From UBA987 sp047620825 (GTDB lineage: Bacteria; Bacteroidota; Bacteroidia; NS11-12g; UBA9320), in NCBI GenBank assembly GCA_047620825.1, contig JBLHOC010000006.1, forward strand, positions 1-41,563: a DNA stretch of 41,563 nt. Direction: 5' to 3'. Below the pieces are notes generated by a model. The model was not told the DNA's origin. It did not search any database and saw only the letters and a list, made by a program, of their open reading frames with translations. This document shows positions 9,124 through 18,237 of this stretch, one piece after another; position 1 is the first letter of the stretch, and every line of letters begins with the position of its first letter. Position numbers and translations under genes: made by a program.

Positions 9124-9876
9124 TCAACGTATAACCTGATAATTGGTTTTAGCGAATGACCGACTACATCCATTAAAGTGCCACCATTCAGATTGAATGC
9201 CAGAAAACCCAGCGTTTCGCATGGTATTTCTAAGGATAACCCGATTGGATATTTGTTCAATGGTAAGTCTTTTATTAACAACCAGATATTGTTCATGTCT
9301 TGGTTCGGCCAAAGAGTCAAACTGATCAAACCCTGTACCCATATCTAGCTTTTCGCCAAACGAATCAATCAATGTTACATCAACGGCACAGCCATAGTTG
9401 TGTAAAGAGTGATTTTTGGGATTACTAACGTATCGACCTTTTTCATAGCTGGGCATTTCTAACGCATCCCACATCTTTTGTTGGCAAGAAACAGGTCTGG
9501 CGGCATCCCATATTAATAACCGAAGGGCTGGATGTGTTTTGGATAACCTGATTTGAGCAATGGCAAGTTTCTTTGCCGTGTTTTCTTCGAGATATGCCTT
9601 TTGTAAATTACCGTAAATATTTTGGCTAAGGAAATTGGTGTCTGTACTGTATTTCAACCGAACACAAATGATTGGATTTAGCAGTTGAACATCAATTAAT
9701 CCTGCGTACATCATATGCAGTTCTAAAGAATCAATTATTTCCTCTTCTTCCACGATTCGTGGAATGCTGTGTTGAATTACAGAGTCTTGATGTTTGTCTT
9801 CAACGGTTGCGATTTTCGTTTGCTCCTTTGAGCATCCGAAACACCCTAACAATGTTACATATGTTAACAGACGCAT
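9124..9876 (-). CDS. M15D family D-Ala-D-Ala dipeptidase (VanX/DdpX-like), probable lipoprotein
   Basis: Zinc peptidase predicted to cleave D-Ala-D-Ala dipeptide or related peptidoglycan fragments. The zinc ligands fit SLHNYGCAVD (His159, Asp166) and EWWHF (Glu230 as base, His233). IWDAARP is the substrate-side Arg motif. The N-terminus MRLLTYVTLLGCFGCSKE contains two possible lipobox cysteines (12 and 15), so it is probably an outer- or periplasm-facing lipoprotein. A TTG two codons upstream (9882) is possible, but the ATG at 9876 gives a clean signal sequence. It lies 17 bases after rny and is probably last in that operon. Peptidoglycan recycling is more likely than vancomycin resistance, since no vanH or vanA is near. 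Confidence 0.88.
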   Translation of the reverse strand: MRLLTYVTLLGCFGCSKEQTKIATVEDKHQDSVIQHSIPRIVEEEEIIDSLELHMMYAGLIDVQLLNPIICVRLKYSTDTNFLSQNIYGNLQKAYLEENTAKKLAIAQIRLSKTHPALRLLIWDAARPVSCQQKMWDALEMPSYEKGRYVSNPKNHSLHNYGCAVDVTLIDSFGEKLDMGTGFDQFDSLAEPRHEQYLVVNKRLTIEQISNRVILRNTMRNAGFSGIQSEWWHFNGCSRSFAKTNYQVIR

Positions 9877-9893
9877 TACCAATGCGGTTAAGG

Positions 9894-11435
9894 TTATTTG
9901 GCGAAGTTTACGGCTCTCCGTTCTCGAATTACAGTAATTTTAATTTGACCAGGATAAATCATTTCTTTCATGATTTTTTGGCTAATATCAAATGACAATA
10001 AATCGGCTTGTTTGTCCTGAAGTACATCACTATCAACGATCACTCGTAACTCTCTACCAGCTTGTATCGCAAATGCTTTTTCAACACCGTCAAATGCTAA
10101 CGCCAGTTTTTCAAGATCTTGTAAACGTTTGATGTATGCTTCTCCGTCTTCTCTTCGAGCACCAGGTCTTGAACCAGATATCGCATCACATGCTTGAACG
10201 ATAGGAGAAATCAAATTCGTCATTTCAATCTCGTCGTGGTGAGCACCGATGGCATTGCAAACTTCTGGGCTTTCACCATATTTTTCTGCCCACTTCATGC
10301 CAAGCAATGCGTGTGGAGTCTCAGCATCTTCGTCAGGTACTTTGCCTATATCGTGAAGTAATCCTGCTCGTTTAGCCATTTTGGGATCTAATCCAAATTC
10401 AGCGGCCATGATGGCACACATATTTGCAACTTCTCTACTGTGTTGCAATAAGTTTTGGCCATAACTAGACCGGTACCTCATTCGACCAACAATACGTATA
10501 AGCTCAGGGTGTAAACCGTTTACGCCCAAATCTATTACTGCGCGTTCACCATGTTCAATAATTTCGTTGTCGACATCTCTCTTGGTTTTTTGCACAACCT
10601 CTTCAATACGGGCAGGGTGGATTCTGCCGTCAGTCACCAATCGGTGCAAGGCAAGTCGAGCTATCTCACGTCTTACTGGGTCAAAGCCAGATAATATAAT
10701 GGCTTCAGGAGTGTCATCCACGATGATTTCAATTCCAGTTGCCGCCTCTAGTGCACGGATATTTCTTCCCTCCCTACCAATGATTCTGCCTTTTACATCG
10801 TCATTGTCGATGTTAAATACAGTCACGGAGTTTTCAATGGATTGTTCAGCAGCCGTACGTTGTATGGTTTGCAAAATCATTCGTTTGGCCTCTTTATTGG
10901 CCTTCAACTTTGCTTCTTCTACAATTACTTTGATTTTAGAAATGGCATCTGTTTTGGCTTCGTCAACTAATGCTTCAATCAAATCTTTCTTAGCATCCGC
11001 AGCTGTCAATCCTGCAATCTTTTCAAGTTGTCTAACTTGATTTGAATGCGCTTTTTCTATTTCTGCCTTCTTAATATTTAAAACTTCAAGCTGCTGGCTT
11101 AAAGTCTTCTTGATTGTTTCAACTTCCTGAAACTTATGCTCCTGATTTTGCATTTTATCAGACAAGCTTTGATCCTTTTTTCGGACTTCATCCTCTTTTC
11201 TAGTAATATCACTTTCGCGTTGCTGAATGTCTTTTTGGTGATCTTGTTTAAGTTTAATAAACTTCTCTTTGGCCTCTAATTCACGGGATTTCTTATACTG
11301 ATTTGCCTTTAGCTCAGCGTCTTTTACAATCTGTGAAGCTTTCGAATTTGATTTGTTGTTTACAACTAAAAAAGCGATTCCGCCTCCAGCTATTATACCA
11401 CCTAATAATCCGATAAGTATTGATGTAATGTTCAT
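9894..11435 (-). CDS. rny: Ribonuclease Y
   Basis: Membrane-anchored endoribonuclease that initiates mRNA decay. The 513-residue protein has an N-terminal transmembrane helix (about 5-25), a long Lys/Glu-rich coiled coil to about residue 190, a KH RNA-binding domain with GRIIGREGRNIRALE near 215, and an HD phosphohydrolase domain with LLHDIGK and GAHHDE. The C-terminus ends in the conserved PGQIKITVIRE. Length matches the family. It follows zapA in the same orientation, an order common in Bacteroidota. Confidence 0.97.
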   Translation of the reverse strand: MNITSILIGLLGGIIAGGGIAFLVVNNKSNSKASQIVKDAELKANQYKKSRELEAKEKFIKLKQDHQKDIQQRESDITRKEDEVRKKDQSLSDKMQNQEHKFQEVETIKKTLSQQLEVLNIKKAEIEKAHSNQVRQLEKIAGLTAADAKKDLIEALVDEAKTDAISKIKVIVEEAKLKANKEAKRMILQTIQRTAAEQSIENSVTVFNIDNDDVKGRIIGREGRNIRALEAATGIEIIVDDTPEAIILSGFDPVRREIARLALHRLVTDGRIHPARIEEVVQKTKRDVDNEIIEHGERAVIDLGVNGLHPELIRIVGRMRYRSSYGQNLLQHSREVANMCAIMAAEFGLDPKMAKRAGLLHDIGKVPDEDAETPHALLGMKWAEKYGESPEVCNAIGAHHDEIEMTNLISPIVQACDAISGSRPGARREDGEAYIKRLQDLEKLALAFDGVEKAFAIQAGRELRVIVDSDVLQDKQADLLSFDISQKIMKEMIYPGQIKITVIRERRAVNFAK

Positions 11436-11466
11436 TGTTAATTTTTGTTAAGTAAACAGGTAAAAA

Positions 11467-11766
11467 TCAATGAGTTGCACGATCAACTAAGGACTGAAAA
11501 TAGGAAATCTTTCTTTCTAAAAGGTCGTTGTCGGCAGACTGCTCCTGTTGAAACCCTATAACCTCCGTAGCAAACTCAAGTGCTGCCATGGCTAAAGAAT
11601 CTTGTTTGTCTTTTACCGAGAAATTCTCTTGGTAAAACTTTGATTTTTCATTTATCAATTTAGCCGCTTTCCGAACAGTTTCTTCTTCAGCGACGTCAAT
11701 TTTGAGCGGATATTGTCTATCTCCTATTGTAACCTTTATCGATATTTCGTTTCCTGCACTTTCCAA
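11467..11766 (-). CDS. zapA: Cell division protein ZapA
   Basis: Small FtsZ-associated protein that bundles protofilaments at midcell. The 99 residues show the ZapA pattern: an N-terminal beta strand region (ISIKVTIGDRQYPLKI), then VRKAAKLINEK, then a C-terminal coiled coil. The start is a TTG at 11766, two bases after the stop of the preceding gene. The next Met is more than 50 residues in, so a non-ATG start is unavoidable. Position between a coiled-coil gene and rny matches the usual neighbourhood in this phylum. Confidence 0.9.
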   Translation of the reverse strand: MESAGNEISIKVTIGDRQYPLKIDVAEEETVRKAAKLINEKSKFYQENFSVKDKQDSLAMAALEFATEVIGFQQEQSADNDLLERKISYFQSLVDRATH

Positions 11767-11768
11767 TC

Positions 11769-12059
11769 TTAATCACTTAATAGTGCAATGCATCGATCAA
11801 TCTCTTTTATGTAGCCATCAATTTGCTTTTTTAATTCACTTTGATCACCCATAGTTCGAGTCATTGTCTCGGCAAGTTTAACGCTTTTATTATTCTCCTC
11901 TATATCTTTTGTAAGGTTTTTTTGCTCACTAAGTGCTCCAACCAACTGCTGATTTGATTTTGTTAAGTCTTCATTTTCAGCACGTAACTTGCCTAATTGT
12001 TCAAGTGCGTCTTTTAGACCTACTTCAAAATTCCACAGTTTTTGTTCAAAGTCAGTCAT
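11769..12059 (-). CDS. Small coiled-coil protein between pheT and zapA
   Basis: A 96-residue protein, charged and free of Cys, that looks helical almost throughout: heptad-like ALEQLGKLRAENEDL followed by a C-terminal conserved-looking segment ELKKQIDGYIKEIDRC. No enzyme motif or signal peptide is seen. The ATG at 12059 abuts the pheT stop, and TTG of zapA follows its stop by two bases, so it is translated with both. Size, coiled coil and the position next to zapA suggest a ZapB-like or other divisome partner; that is inference from context, and sequence identity to E. coli ZapB is not evident by eye. Confidence 0.8.
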   Translation of the reverse strand: MTDFEQKLWNFEVGLKDALEQLGKLRAENEDLTKSNQQLVGALSEQKNLTKDIEENNKSVKLAETMTRTMGDQSELKKQIDGYIKEIDRCIALLSD

Positions 12060-14396
12060 TTACTTTCGAATTAGTGCAAGGATATCTTTTTCTAATCTTG
12101 CCATCATTTTACGCATGATATTATCGATTTTATCATCCGTCATTGTCTGTTCGGCATTGTATAATTTTATCGATATCGCATACGATTTTTTCCCTTCTTC
12201 AATGTTCTTTCCTTCGTAGACATCGAAAAGCGTAAGATCATTAAAATAGGCACCAGCAGATTCTTTAACGATTCTTTCCACTTGTGCATATTCTACTGAT
12301 TTGTTTAATACCAAACTTAAATCTCGTGAAACTATAGGAAATAGGGGAACGTCTTCTAGCTTAAACTTGACAGATTTGAGTCGCTGTAGTAAATCATCCC
12401 AATTCAAAACGGCGTAATGGACGTCTTGTTTAATACTGTATTCTTTACGCAACGATTTTGATAAGGTCTCAAACGATATGATTTTAAGTAATTTCTTTGG
12501 CGGTAACCCAATACTATCTGCCAATGCTTCAAACACACCTTTCAAATAAAAATAGTCGGCGGGCTCACTTTCAGTATTCCAATTCTTATTTGTACCGGAC
12601 CCTGACGTAGCCAATATCAATTGGTTAGACTCACCATAGCCTGATGCCGTTTTGACATAAGTTTTGCCAAATTCAAAGAACAACAAATCCTTATTCTTTC
12701 GATTTATATTGTAGCCAATGGAAGACATAATGCCGTCTAACATATCGGTTCTCATCACCGATTGATCAATGCTTAAAGGATTCAGGAGTTCGACAAATTC
12801 GTAATCAGTTCTGTCATTCTTTTTAGTTTGAGAATTGCTCATGGTTTCATAAAAACCTTTTGAAACTAAAAACTGCGCTACTTTGTCCTTTATGTCTGAA
12901 GGGTTAAACGATGGCCTAACACTTGGGGTCATAGACAGCCGTGTTGGTATCTCGACCTGATTAAACCCATATATCCTTAACACTTCTTCTGCAATATCTA
13001 TAGGTCTTAATACGTCACTTCTATAGGGCAAAACACTAACCGTAATGTCGTGGTCAACATGTTTTGTTACATCGATATCTAATCGTGTGAGTATATTTTT
13101 AATCTTGTCGTCTGATATTTGAATACCACAAAAATCATTGAGCCATTGCGTATTAAACGTAATTGAATGATTGTCAATTTTATTTGGATAAACATCCAGT
13201 ATGGCAGATCCTACTTTGGCATTTGCAACCTCTTTCAGGATGTCAACAACGCGTCGTAATGCGTAATCTGTAATGTTTGGATCACAACCACGTTCGTATC
13301 TAAAAGACGCGTCTGTGTTTAGCCCATGATGCTTAGCTGCTCTTCTAATTGTGGATGGGTCGAAATAGGCACTTTCAATAAAAACAGTTGTCGTCTCGTT
13401 CGAAACACCTGAAGCATTTCCTCCAAAAACCCCAGCTAAAGCTAACGGCTTATTGTCATCGGCAATCAGCAGCTCTACGCCATTTAACTTCCGTTCAATT
13501 CCATCTAAAGTTGTTAAGGTTTCATCAGGTTTAGCTGTTCTGACATGAATATCCCCTTCAATATTGTTTGCGTCAAACGCGTGGATAGGTTGACCAAGTT
13601 CATGCAAAACAAAGTTGGTGGTATCCACAACGTTATTAATTGGGTTGATGTCTATGGCTTGTAATCGCTCCTTTAACCACGCAGGACTCTCCCCAACAGA
13701 AATGTTGTTAAGTATTATGCCGGTATACCTTGGGCATTTTTTTGCATCTTCAATGTTTACTGATATCGAACTGGGTGAGGTATTGGTTATATCACCAACC
13801 TCTGGTAAGGCAACGGATTGGTCCGTCATCGCTTGAATGTCACGTGCCGTTCCAAGGTGTGAGGCAGCATCACCACGGTTTGGAGTCAAGCCAATTTCAA
13901 TTTGATAGTCTTCGTTCAAATCAATGATGTCTCTTAAAGCGGTTCCTGGTGCTGCGTTTTCGTCTAGTACAATGATCCCATCGTGATCACTACCCACACC
14001 AATTTCGTCTTCCGCACAGATCATACCCTCAGATACATTGCCTCGAATTTTTGCTTTTTTGATTTTGAAAGATTCGCCTGAAAGTGGATAGATTGTGGTG
14101 CCAACCGTTGCGATAACAACCTTTTGACCTGTTTTGACATTTGGTGCGCCACAAACAATTGGGAGGTTCTCAGCTGAACCAATGTTTATAGAAGTAACTT
14201 TAAGATTGTCTGAGTTTTTAGCTGGGGAGCAAGAGATAACCTCTCCAACCACTAAACCAGCTAACCCACCTTTTATGGATTCGATTTTGTGCAACTTTTC
14301 AACCTCTAAACCAGTATTCGTAAGTATGACGCTAAGTTCATCCGGAGTTAAATCGAAAGGGATTAAGGTTTTTAACCAATTATAAGAAACAATCAT
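12060..14396 (-). CDS. pheT: Phenylalanine--tRNA ligase beta subunit
   Basis: The 778-residue beta chain of the (alpha-beta)2 synthetase that charges tRNA-Phe. It starts MIVSYNWLKTLIPF and has, in order, a tRNA-binding (OB-fold) domain at about 40-155 (PIVCGAPNVK), the B3/B4 editing region at about 210-375 (GLNTDASFRYERGCDP), the B5 domain near 400-475, the catalytic-like core, and a C-terminal FDX-ACB anticodon-binding domain (PLFPIVSRDLSLVL) at about 685-778. The catalytic alpha subunit gene pheS is not in the window. It is the first gene of the operon running left to the dipeptidase, with ATG at 14396. Confidence 0.97.
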   Translation of the reverse strand: MIVSYNWLKTLIPFDLTPDELSVILTNTGLEVEKLHKIESIKGGLAGLVVGEVISCSPAKNSDNLKVTSINIGSAENLPIVCGAPNVKTGQKVVIATVGTTIYPLSGESFKIKKAKIRGNVSEGMICAEDEIGVGSDHDGIIVLDENAAPGTALRDIIDLNEDYQIEIGLTPNRGDAASHLGTARDIQAMTDQSVALPEVGDITNTSPSSISVNIEDAKKCPRYTGIILNNISVGESPAWLKERLQAIDINPINNVVDTTNFVLHELGQPIHAFDANNIEGDIHVRTAKPDETLTTLDGIERKLNGVELLIADDNKPLALAGVFGGNASGVSNETTTVFIESAYFDPSTIRRAAKHHGLNTDASFRYERGCDPNITDYALRRVVDILKEVANAKVGSAILDVYPNKIDNHSITFNTQWLNDFCGIQISDDKIKNILTRLDIDVTKHVDHDITVSVLPYRSDVLRPIDIAEEVLRIYGFNQVEIPTRLSMTPSVRPSFNPSDIKDKVAQFLVSKGFYETMSNSQTKKNDRTDYEFVELLNPLSIDQSVMRTDMLDGIMSSIGYNINRKNKDLLFFEFGKTYVKTASGYGESNQLILATSGSGTNKNWNTESEPADYFYLKGVFEALADSIGLPPKKLLKIISFETLSKSLRKEYSIKQDVHYAVLNWDDLLQRLKSVKFKLEDVPLFPIVSRDLSLVLNKSVEYAQVERIVKESAGAYFNDLTLFDVYEGKNIEEGKKSYAISIKLYNAEQTMTDDKIDNIMRKMMARLEKDILALIRK

Positions 14397-14520
14397 TCTT
14401 TATCTATTCAATCAGTGTTTTTGCTTACTTGTGAGCAAGCCACGAAATTAAGAATATTATGGTTTAACATTCCTGTGTTATATAAACAACTTTCCCAACA
14501 ATTAATGGTTCTAATTTGCG

Positions 14521-14552
14521 TTGGGTAGGTAATATTTAGCCCGTTATATTTG
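14521..14552 (+). promoter_or_regulatory. Promoter for the VWA membrane protein gene, near-leaderless
   Basis: TTG at 14521-14523, a 21-base spacer, and TATATTTG at 14545-14552 match the Bacteroidota promoter TTG / TAnnTTTG. The element ends only 11 bases before the ATG at 14564, so transcription would begin within a few bases of the start codon. No Shine-Dalgarno sequence is visible in that space. Confidence 0.6.
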
Positions 14553-14563
14553 CCGCCTCGAGT

Positions 14564-16636
14564 ATGAATTTGATCATTGAACAACCTAGTTGGTTTATTG
14601 TGTTGTGTATTGCGTTAGGCGCACTTTTTAGTTATGTGATGTATCAAAAATCACTGCGACCCAAAGACGGTAAATCAAGGTTGCTGCAATGGGTCATGGC
14701 ATTTTTCCGGTTTGTGACTGTGACGCTATTAGCCATTTTGGTCTTAAATCCGTTGTTGCAATACATTGAAGAAAGCCTCGAAAAGCCAGTTGTTTTTGTC
14801 AGTATTGATCAGTCTAGCTCAATGGTTTTGGGTGGAGACAGTGCCTATATCCAGTCAGGGTTAAATGAAGATATTTCTGAGCTACGTGAAGCATTGTCCA
14901 ACAAATTTGAAATCATAACGCTCGGAGGGGAAAGTTCAGAAGGGAAGTTTGATGAAGCAACGACGGACCTTTCTGCAGGGTTTAATGAGGTGAAGAAACT
15001 GTACGACAATCGTTCCGTAGCTGCCATGATCATAGTATCAGATGGGATATATAACCGAGGGGCAAATCCAAACTTTGCCAGTCAAAAGGCGAATTTTCCA
15101 ATCTTTACTTTACCAGTTGGAGACACCACAGTGCATCGTGACGTTTCGATTTATAGTGCAAAGGCAAATGCCGTTACGTTTCTTGGGAATCAGTTTCCGC
15201 TTGAAGTTATAGTGAATGCGACGAAAGCCAGTGGACAAAGTGTAGAGCTGAGCGTTTGGCATAACGGTCAAAAAATTGATAAACATCAAATTGTAATTCA
15301 AGGACAACGTTTTACGATTGACCATAGTTTTTTGCTGACTGCTAGTCAAAAAGGAAATCAGCAATATATTGTGCGTGTTTCGTTTGTTGAGGGAGAAGTA
15401 AATAGAACAAATAATTCAAAACAAGTGTATACGGACGTGTTGGATGTAAAGCAGAAAATTCTGTTAGCTGCTCATGCAGCACATCCGGATGTTGCCGTGC
15501 TTCGGAAGGTCATAATGGACAATGATCAGTATGAATTGGAAGTCCAAATTGGACTATACGAAAAAATTGAAAAAGACAAGTATGATTTGGTACTCACACA
15601 TCAACTACCTGTGAATGCGTACGAGTCCAATTATTTGCAAAGTCTTAAGGAAAGCAAAGTTCCTGTGTTTGCATTTTTAGGTGCGCAGACGAACATTCCA
15701 TTATTTAATAAACTCGAGCTTGGTTTTGAAATATCAAATCATAGAAAGAATTTTAACCAAGGGTTAGCTCAAATCAATAGCAGTTTCGCTTTGTTTGAAC
15801 CCAAACAAGCTTTAGTGGAATTTATTAATAGTGCACCACCGCTTATTACGCCGTTTGGAGAGTATGCTGCTTCACCATCCCTGAACACTTTGGCGTTTCA
15901 AAAAATTGGATCCGTTATCACGACTTTACCCATGTGGAGTTTTATGAATAACAGTGGGTACAGATCGGGAGTGTGCAGTGGTGAAGGTATTTGGCGCTGG
16001 AGATTTTATGACTACGAGAGAAATGACAATTCCGAAAACGTTGATGGTTTGATAAGAAAAACGATTCAATACCTGGCATTGAAAGATGATAAACGCAAGT
16101 TTAAAGTATACACGTCGTCTCGTAATTTTTTCGAAAATGAACGCATTTCATTTATCGGTGAGGTGTATAATGATAGCTACGAGTTTACAGCTGATGCTAA
16201 TGTTGAATTGAAGCTAAACCATTCGGATGGAACACAGTTCAGTTACACCTTAGTGCCTCAAAATGGTTCGTACCGTTATGGGGTAGGAGCCTTGCCTGCT
16301 GGCGCATATTCCTTTAGTGCTACGGCTCAATATAACGGAGCAAAATTTACGGAGTCTGGCAGTTTTGTAGTGAAGGTACTTCAGCTTGAGAGTCAAAACT
16401 TAACCGCAAATTTTGGAATCATGAGACAATTGGCTGCTGAATCAGGAGGACAATCTTTCGATAAGAATTCCTGGGATCAACTCACCGAATCGATTATGAG
16501 TCTCCCAAACACCGCTTCAGTGGTAAAGGAAAGCAGTCGGTTCAAAGATTTGATCAGTCAAAAATGGCTATTTTTCTTGTTGTTTGGATTGCTCACTATG
16601 GAGTGGTTCGCAAGACGATGGTTGGGTGGTTATTAG
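14564..16636 (+). CDS. VWA-like membrane protein of the Bacteroidota
   Basis: A 690-residue membrane protein. Two transmembrane helices lie at about 8-27 and 44-64, followed by a von Willebrand A-like region with the metal site DQSSS at 82-86 and IIVSDGIYNRG near 156. Beta-rich, Ig-like segments fill the centre. A final transmembrane helix (WLFFLLFGLLTMEWF) ends the protein at about 668-682. This BatA/BatB-like layout (helices around an extracytoplasmic VWA domain) is frequent in the phylum, but the function is not established. It is a single-gene unit with its own promoter and a hairpin after the stop. Confidence 0.85.
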   Translation: MNLIIEQPSWFIVLCIALGALFSYVMYQKSLRPKDGKSRLLQWVMAFFRFVTVTLLAILVLNPLLQYIEESLEKPVVFVSIDQSSSMVLGGDSAYIQSGLNEDISELREALSNKFEIITLGGESSEGKFDEATTDLSAGFNEVKKLYDNRSVAAMIIVSDGIYNRGANPNFASQKANFPIFTLPVGDTTVHRDVSIYSAKANAVTFLGNQFPLEVIVNATKASGQSVELSVWHNGQKIDKHQIVIQGQRFTIDHSFLLTASQKGNQQYIVRVSFVEGEVNRTNNSKQVYTDVLDVKQKILLAAHAAHPDVAVLRKVIMDNDQYELEVQIGLYEKIEKDKYDLVLTHQLPVNAYESNYLQSLKESKVPVFAFLGAQTNIPLFNKLELGFEISNHRKNFNQGLAQINSSFALFEPKQALVEFINSAPPLITPFGEYAASPSLNTLAFQKIGSVITTLPMWSFMNNSGYRSGVCSGEGIWRWRFYDYERNDNSENVDGLIRKTIQYLALKDDKRKFKVYTSSRNFFENERISFIGEVYNDSYEFTADANVELKLNHSDGTQFSYTLVPQNGSYRYGVGALPAGAYSFSATAQYNGAKFTESGSFVVKVLQLESQNLTANFGIMRQLAAESGGQSFDKNSWDQLTESIMSLPNTASVVKESSRFKDLISQKWLFFLLFGLLTMEWFARRWLGGY

Positions 16637-16668
16637 GGTGCTGAGATCTATTTTTTATTTATCTCACC
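16637..16668. terminator. Hairpin between convergent genes, possible bidirectional terminator
   Basis: GAGAT (16643-16647) pairs with ATCTC (16661-16665), extended by GGT (16637-16639) with ACC (16666-16668) around a three-base bulge. The 13-base loop holds TTTTTTATTT. It begins right after the stop of the VWA gene and overlaps the stop of the convergent gene. The stem is short, so this is a moderate call. Confidence 0.35.
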
Positions 16669-18002
16669 ATAATCTTCTCATGTTGCACCTTACCATCAAC
16701 TTTTATTTCTAAGTAATATATTCCTTTAGCTAATGAGTGCACGTCCAAGATAAACCCGATGTTGGTTTGCTTTAACTGTCCCGTGGTGTCTTTTCCAAAT
16801 GCATCTTTTAGGCCAATACGTGTAGTCATTGAATTTGCATTCTTAGTATTAATAACTAGAACGTCCGAAACAGGATTCGGATAGACTTTAGCAAACCGCT
16901 CGTTTTCAGGAACAAATGCACTTAGCGTAGTTACTACCTCCATATACATTGTAAAAGGTGAAGATTTATTCCCACTGCTGTCTGTAACTTGAAATACAGT
17001 ACCATAAAGACCGAGTGTAGAAACATCAATATCATCGTACAAGACCTCCAATGAATCAAAAAGTGTTGCGGTGGCATCATAGTTATCATTAATATTAATT
17101 AGATCCATGTATTTATAAGTACTGTTAATTAAAATTTGTACAACGCCTTCTTTCTTTCCAGATATGATAGGTGCAGTGAGATCTCTCACGAGTAAGGTAA
17201 TCGTCTTTTCAAGTCTTTCTCCTCGAGCATTAATGAGTAGATATTTGACCCAGTAATCTCCTAAACTATTTGTGTTGAGATTAGTTGTCCTTAGAAGGGA
17301 GCTGGTAATATTGCCATTTATTGAATCTATGTATCGCATCCGACTACTCCAGTGTTGATTTACATGAATCATAGTTGTATCACCTTCGCCTTGAAATCCA
17401 TATAAAGGTGTATTTTGAAAGTCTCTCACATCATAAGCAATACACTGACTCGTCACATTGCCACTTTCGTCAGTTACTGTATAAGTAACTGTAGTAATTC
17501 CTTTTGTTCTTGTATCAACATCTGCGTCACCTTGTGCGTTTGCTGGAGAGATTTCATATGTGAAGATTGGTCCATATATCCCGTTGCTGTAGTTATCACT
17601 AGGTATAGTTCTATCAACAAATACAGATTGTAGTTGCACCTGTACTTTCCAACAAGCTTGAGACTTATTTGCTTCGTCATTTTTTATGACAGGCTTTTCA
17701 GTATCTACTACACGTAGTGTTCGGGTAACAGAATCCATATTTCCATCACTATCAGTAATGGTGTATAAAAGAAAGTATTTGCCAATAACATAAGTATCAT
17801 AACTGCCCGATACGACTATTGCTGCTGATATGTTCCCATCTTCAGCGTCGTAAGCCTTAGCACCTTCATCTTGGTACGTAGATAATACATTGATAGTGGT
17901 ATCCACACTCCCGTTTATCGAGATTATAGGAGAGGCGCCATAAGAATCTGGGATTAAGAATAAAAGAAGTAATGTGGTTAGTGAGTAAGATAATTTTGTC
18001 AT
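16659..18002 (-). CDS. Secreted protein with DUF5011/HYR-like Ig repeats and T9SS sorting domain
   Basis: A 447-residue exported protein. The signal peptide MTKLSYSLTTLLLLFLIPDSYG is followed by about four Ig-like units of the DUF5011/HYR kind; the first has YQDEGAKAYDAEDGNIS and GKYFLLYTITDSDGN, and the second has VTYTVTDESGNVTS. The C-terminus carries a type A T9SS sorting domain: VYPNPVSDVLVI near 370 and KGIYYLEIKVDG near 430, ending KIMVR. It should therefore be exported by Sec and then through the outer membrane by type IX secretion. A TTG two codons upstream (18008) is less likely than the ATG at 18002. No catalytic domain is seen; adhesion or a structural role is a guess. Confidence 0.88.
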   Translation of the reverse strand: MTKLSYSLTTLLLLFLIPDSYGASPIISINGSVDTTINVLSTYQDEGAKAYDAEDGNISAAIVVSGSYDTYVIGKYFLLYTITDSDGNMDSVTRTLRVVDTEKPVIKNDEANKSQACWKVQVQLQSVFVDRTIPSDNYSNGIYGPIFTYEISPANAQGDADVDTRTKGITTVTYTVTDESGNVTSQCIAYDVRDFQNTPLYGFQGEGDTTMIHVNQHWSSRMRYIDSINGNITSSLLRTTNLNTNSLGDYWVKYLLINARGERLEKTITLLVRDLTAPIISGKKEGVVQILINSTYKYMDLININDNYDATATLFDSLEVLYDDIDVSTLGLYGTVFQVTDSSGNKSSPFTMYMEVVTTLSAFVPENERFAKVYPNPVSDVLVINTKNANSMTTRIGLKDAFGKDTTGQLKQTNIGFILDVHSLAKGIYYLEIKVDGKVQHEKIMVR

Positions 18003-18237
18003 GTCCAATTAGTTAGGTTCTGTAATAACTTGGACACATGGATTAACTAAAGTTGCAGAATTCCCATTGATAATGACCTTGTTATGGCACTAGGTCTAGT
18101 AATTTGAGTGGGTTCTCGTGTCTAAGACTGCCCTTTTTATCGAAGGGTTATCTCGGAAAACCAGAAGTACCATAGTTTTGGTTTAAAAGTATGGAATAGA
18201 CTATCTCACCTTTCTCTAACGATAAGAGCGTATTATA
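18003..18237. other. Intergenic region with no gene seen
   Basis: This 235-base stretch lies upstream of the T9SS protein gene and downstream of the desaturase gene. It has a small inverted repeat, CCCTT (18131-18135) with AAGGG (18143-18147). No TAnnTTTG match was found on the minus strand, and no tRNA-like or coding signal was seen. Confidence 0.4.

Noticed and set aside
9102..9329. 75-residue ORF on the minus strand
   Set aside because: It overlaps the zinc-binding end of the dipeptidase gene in another frame and is a shadow.
9124..9876. Vancomycin-resistance VanX
   Set aside because: No vanH, vanA or vanRS neighbours; a peptidoglycan-recycling lipoprotein fits the context better.
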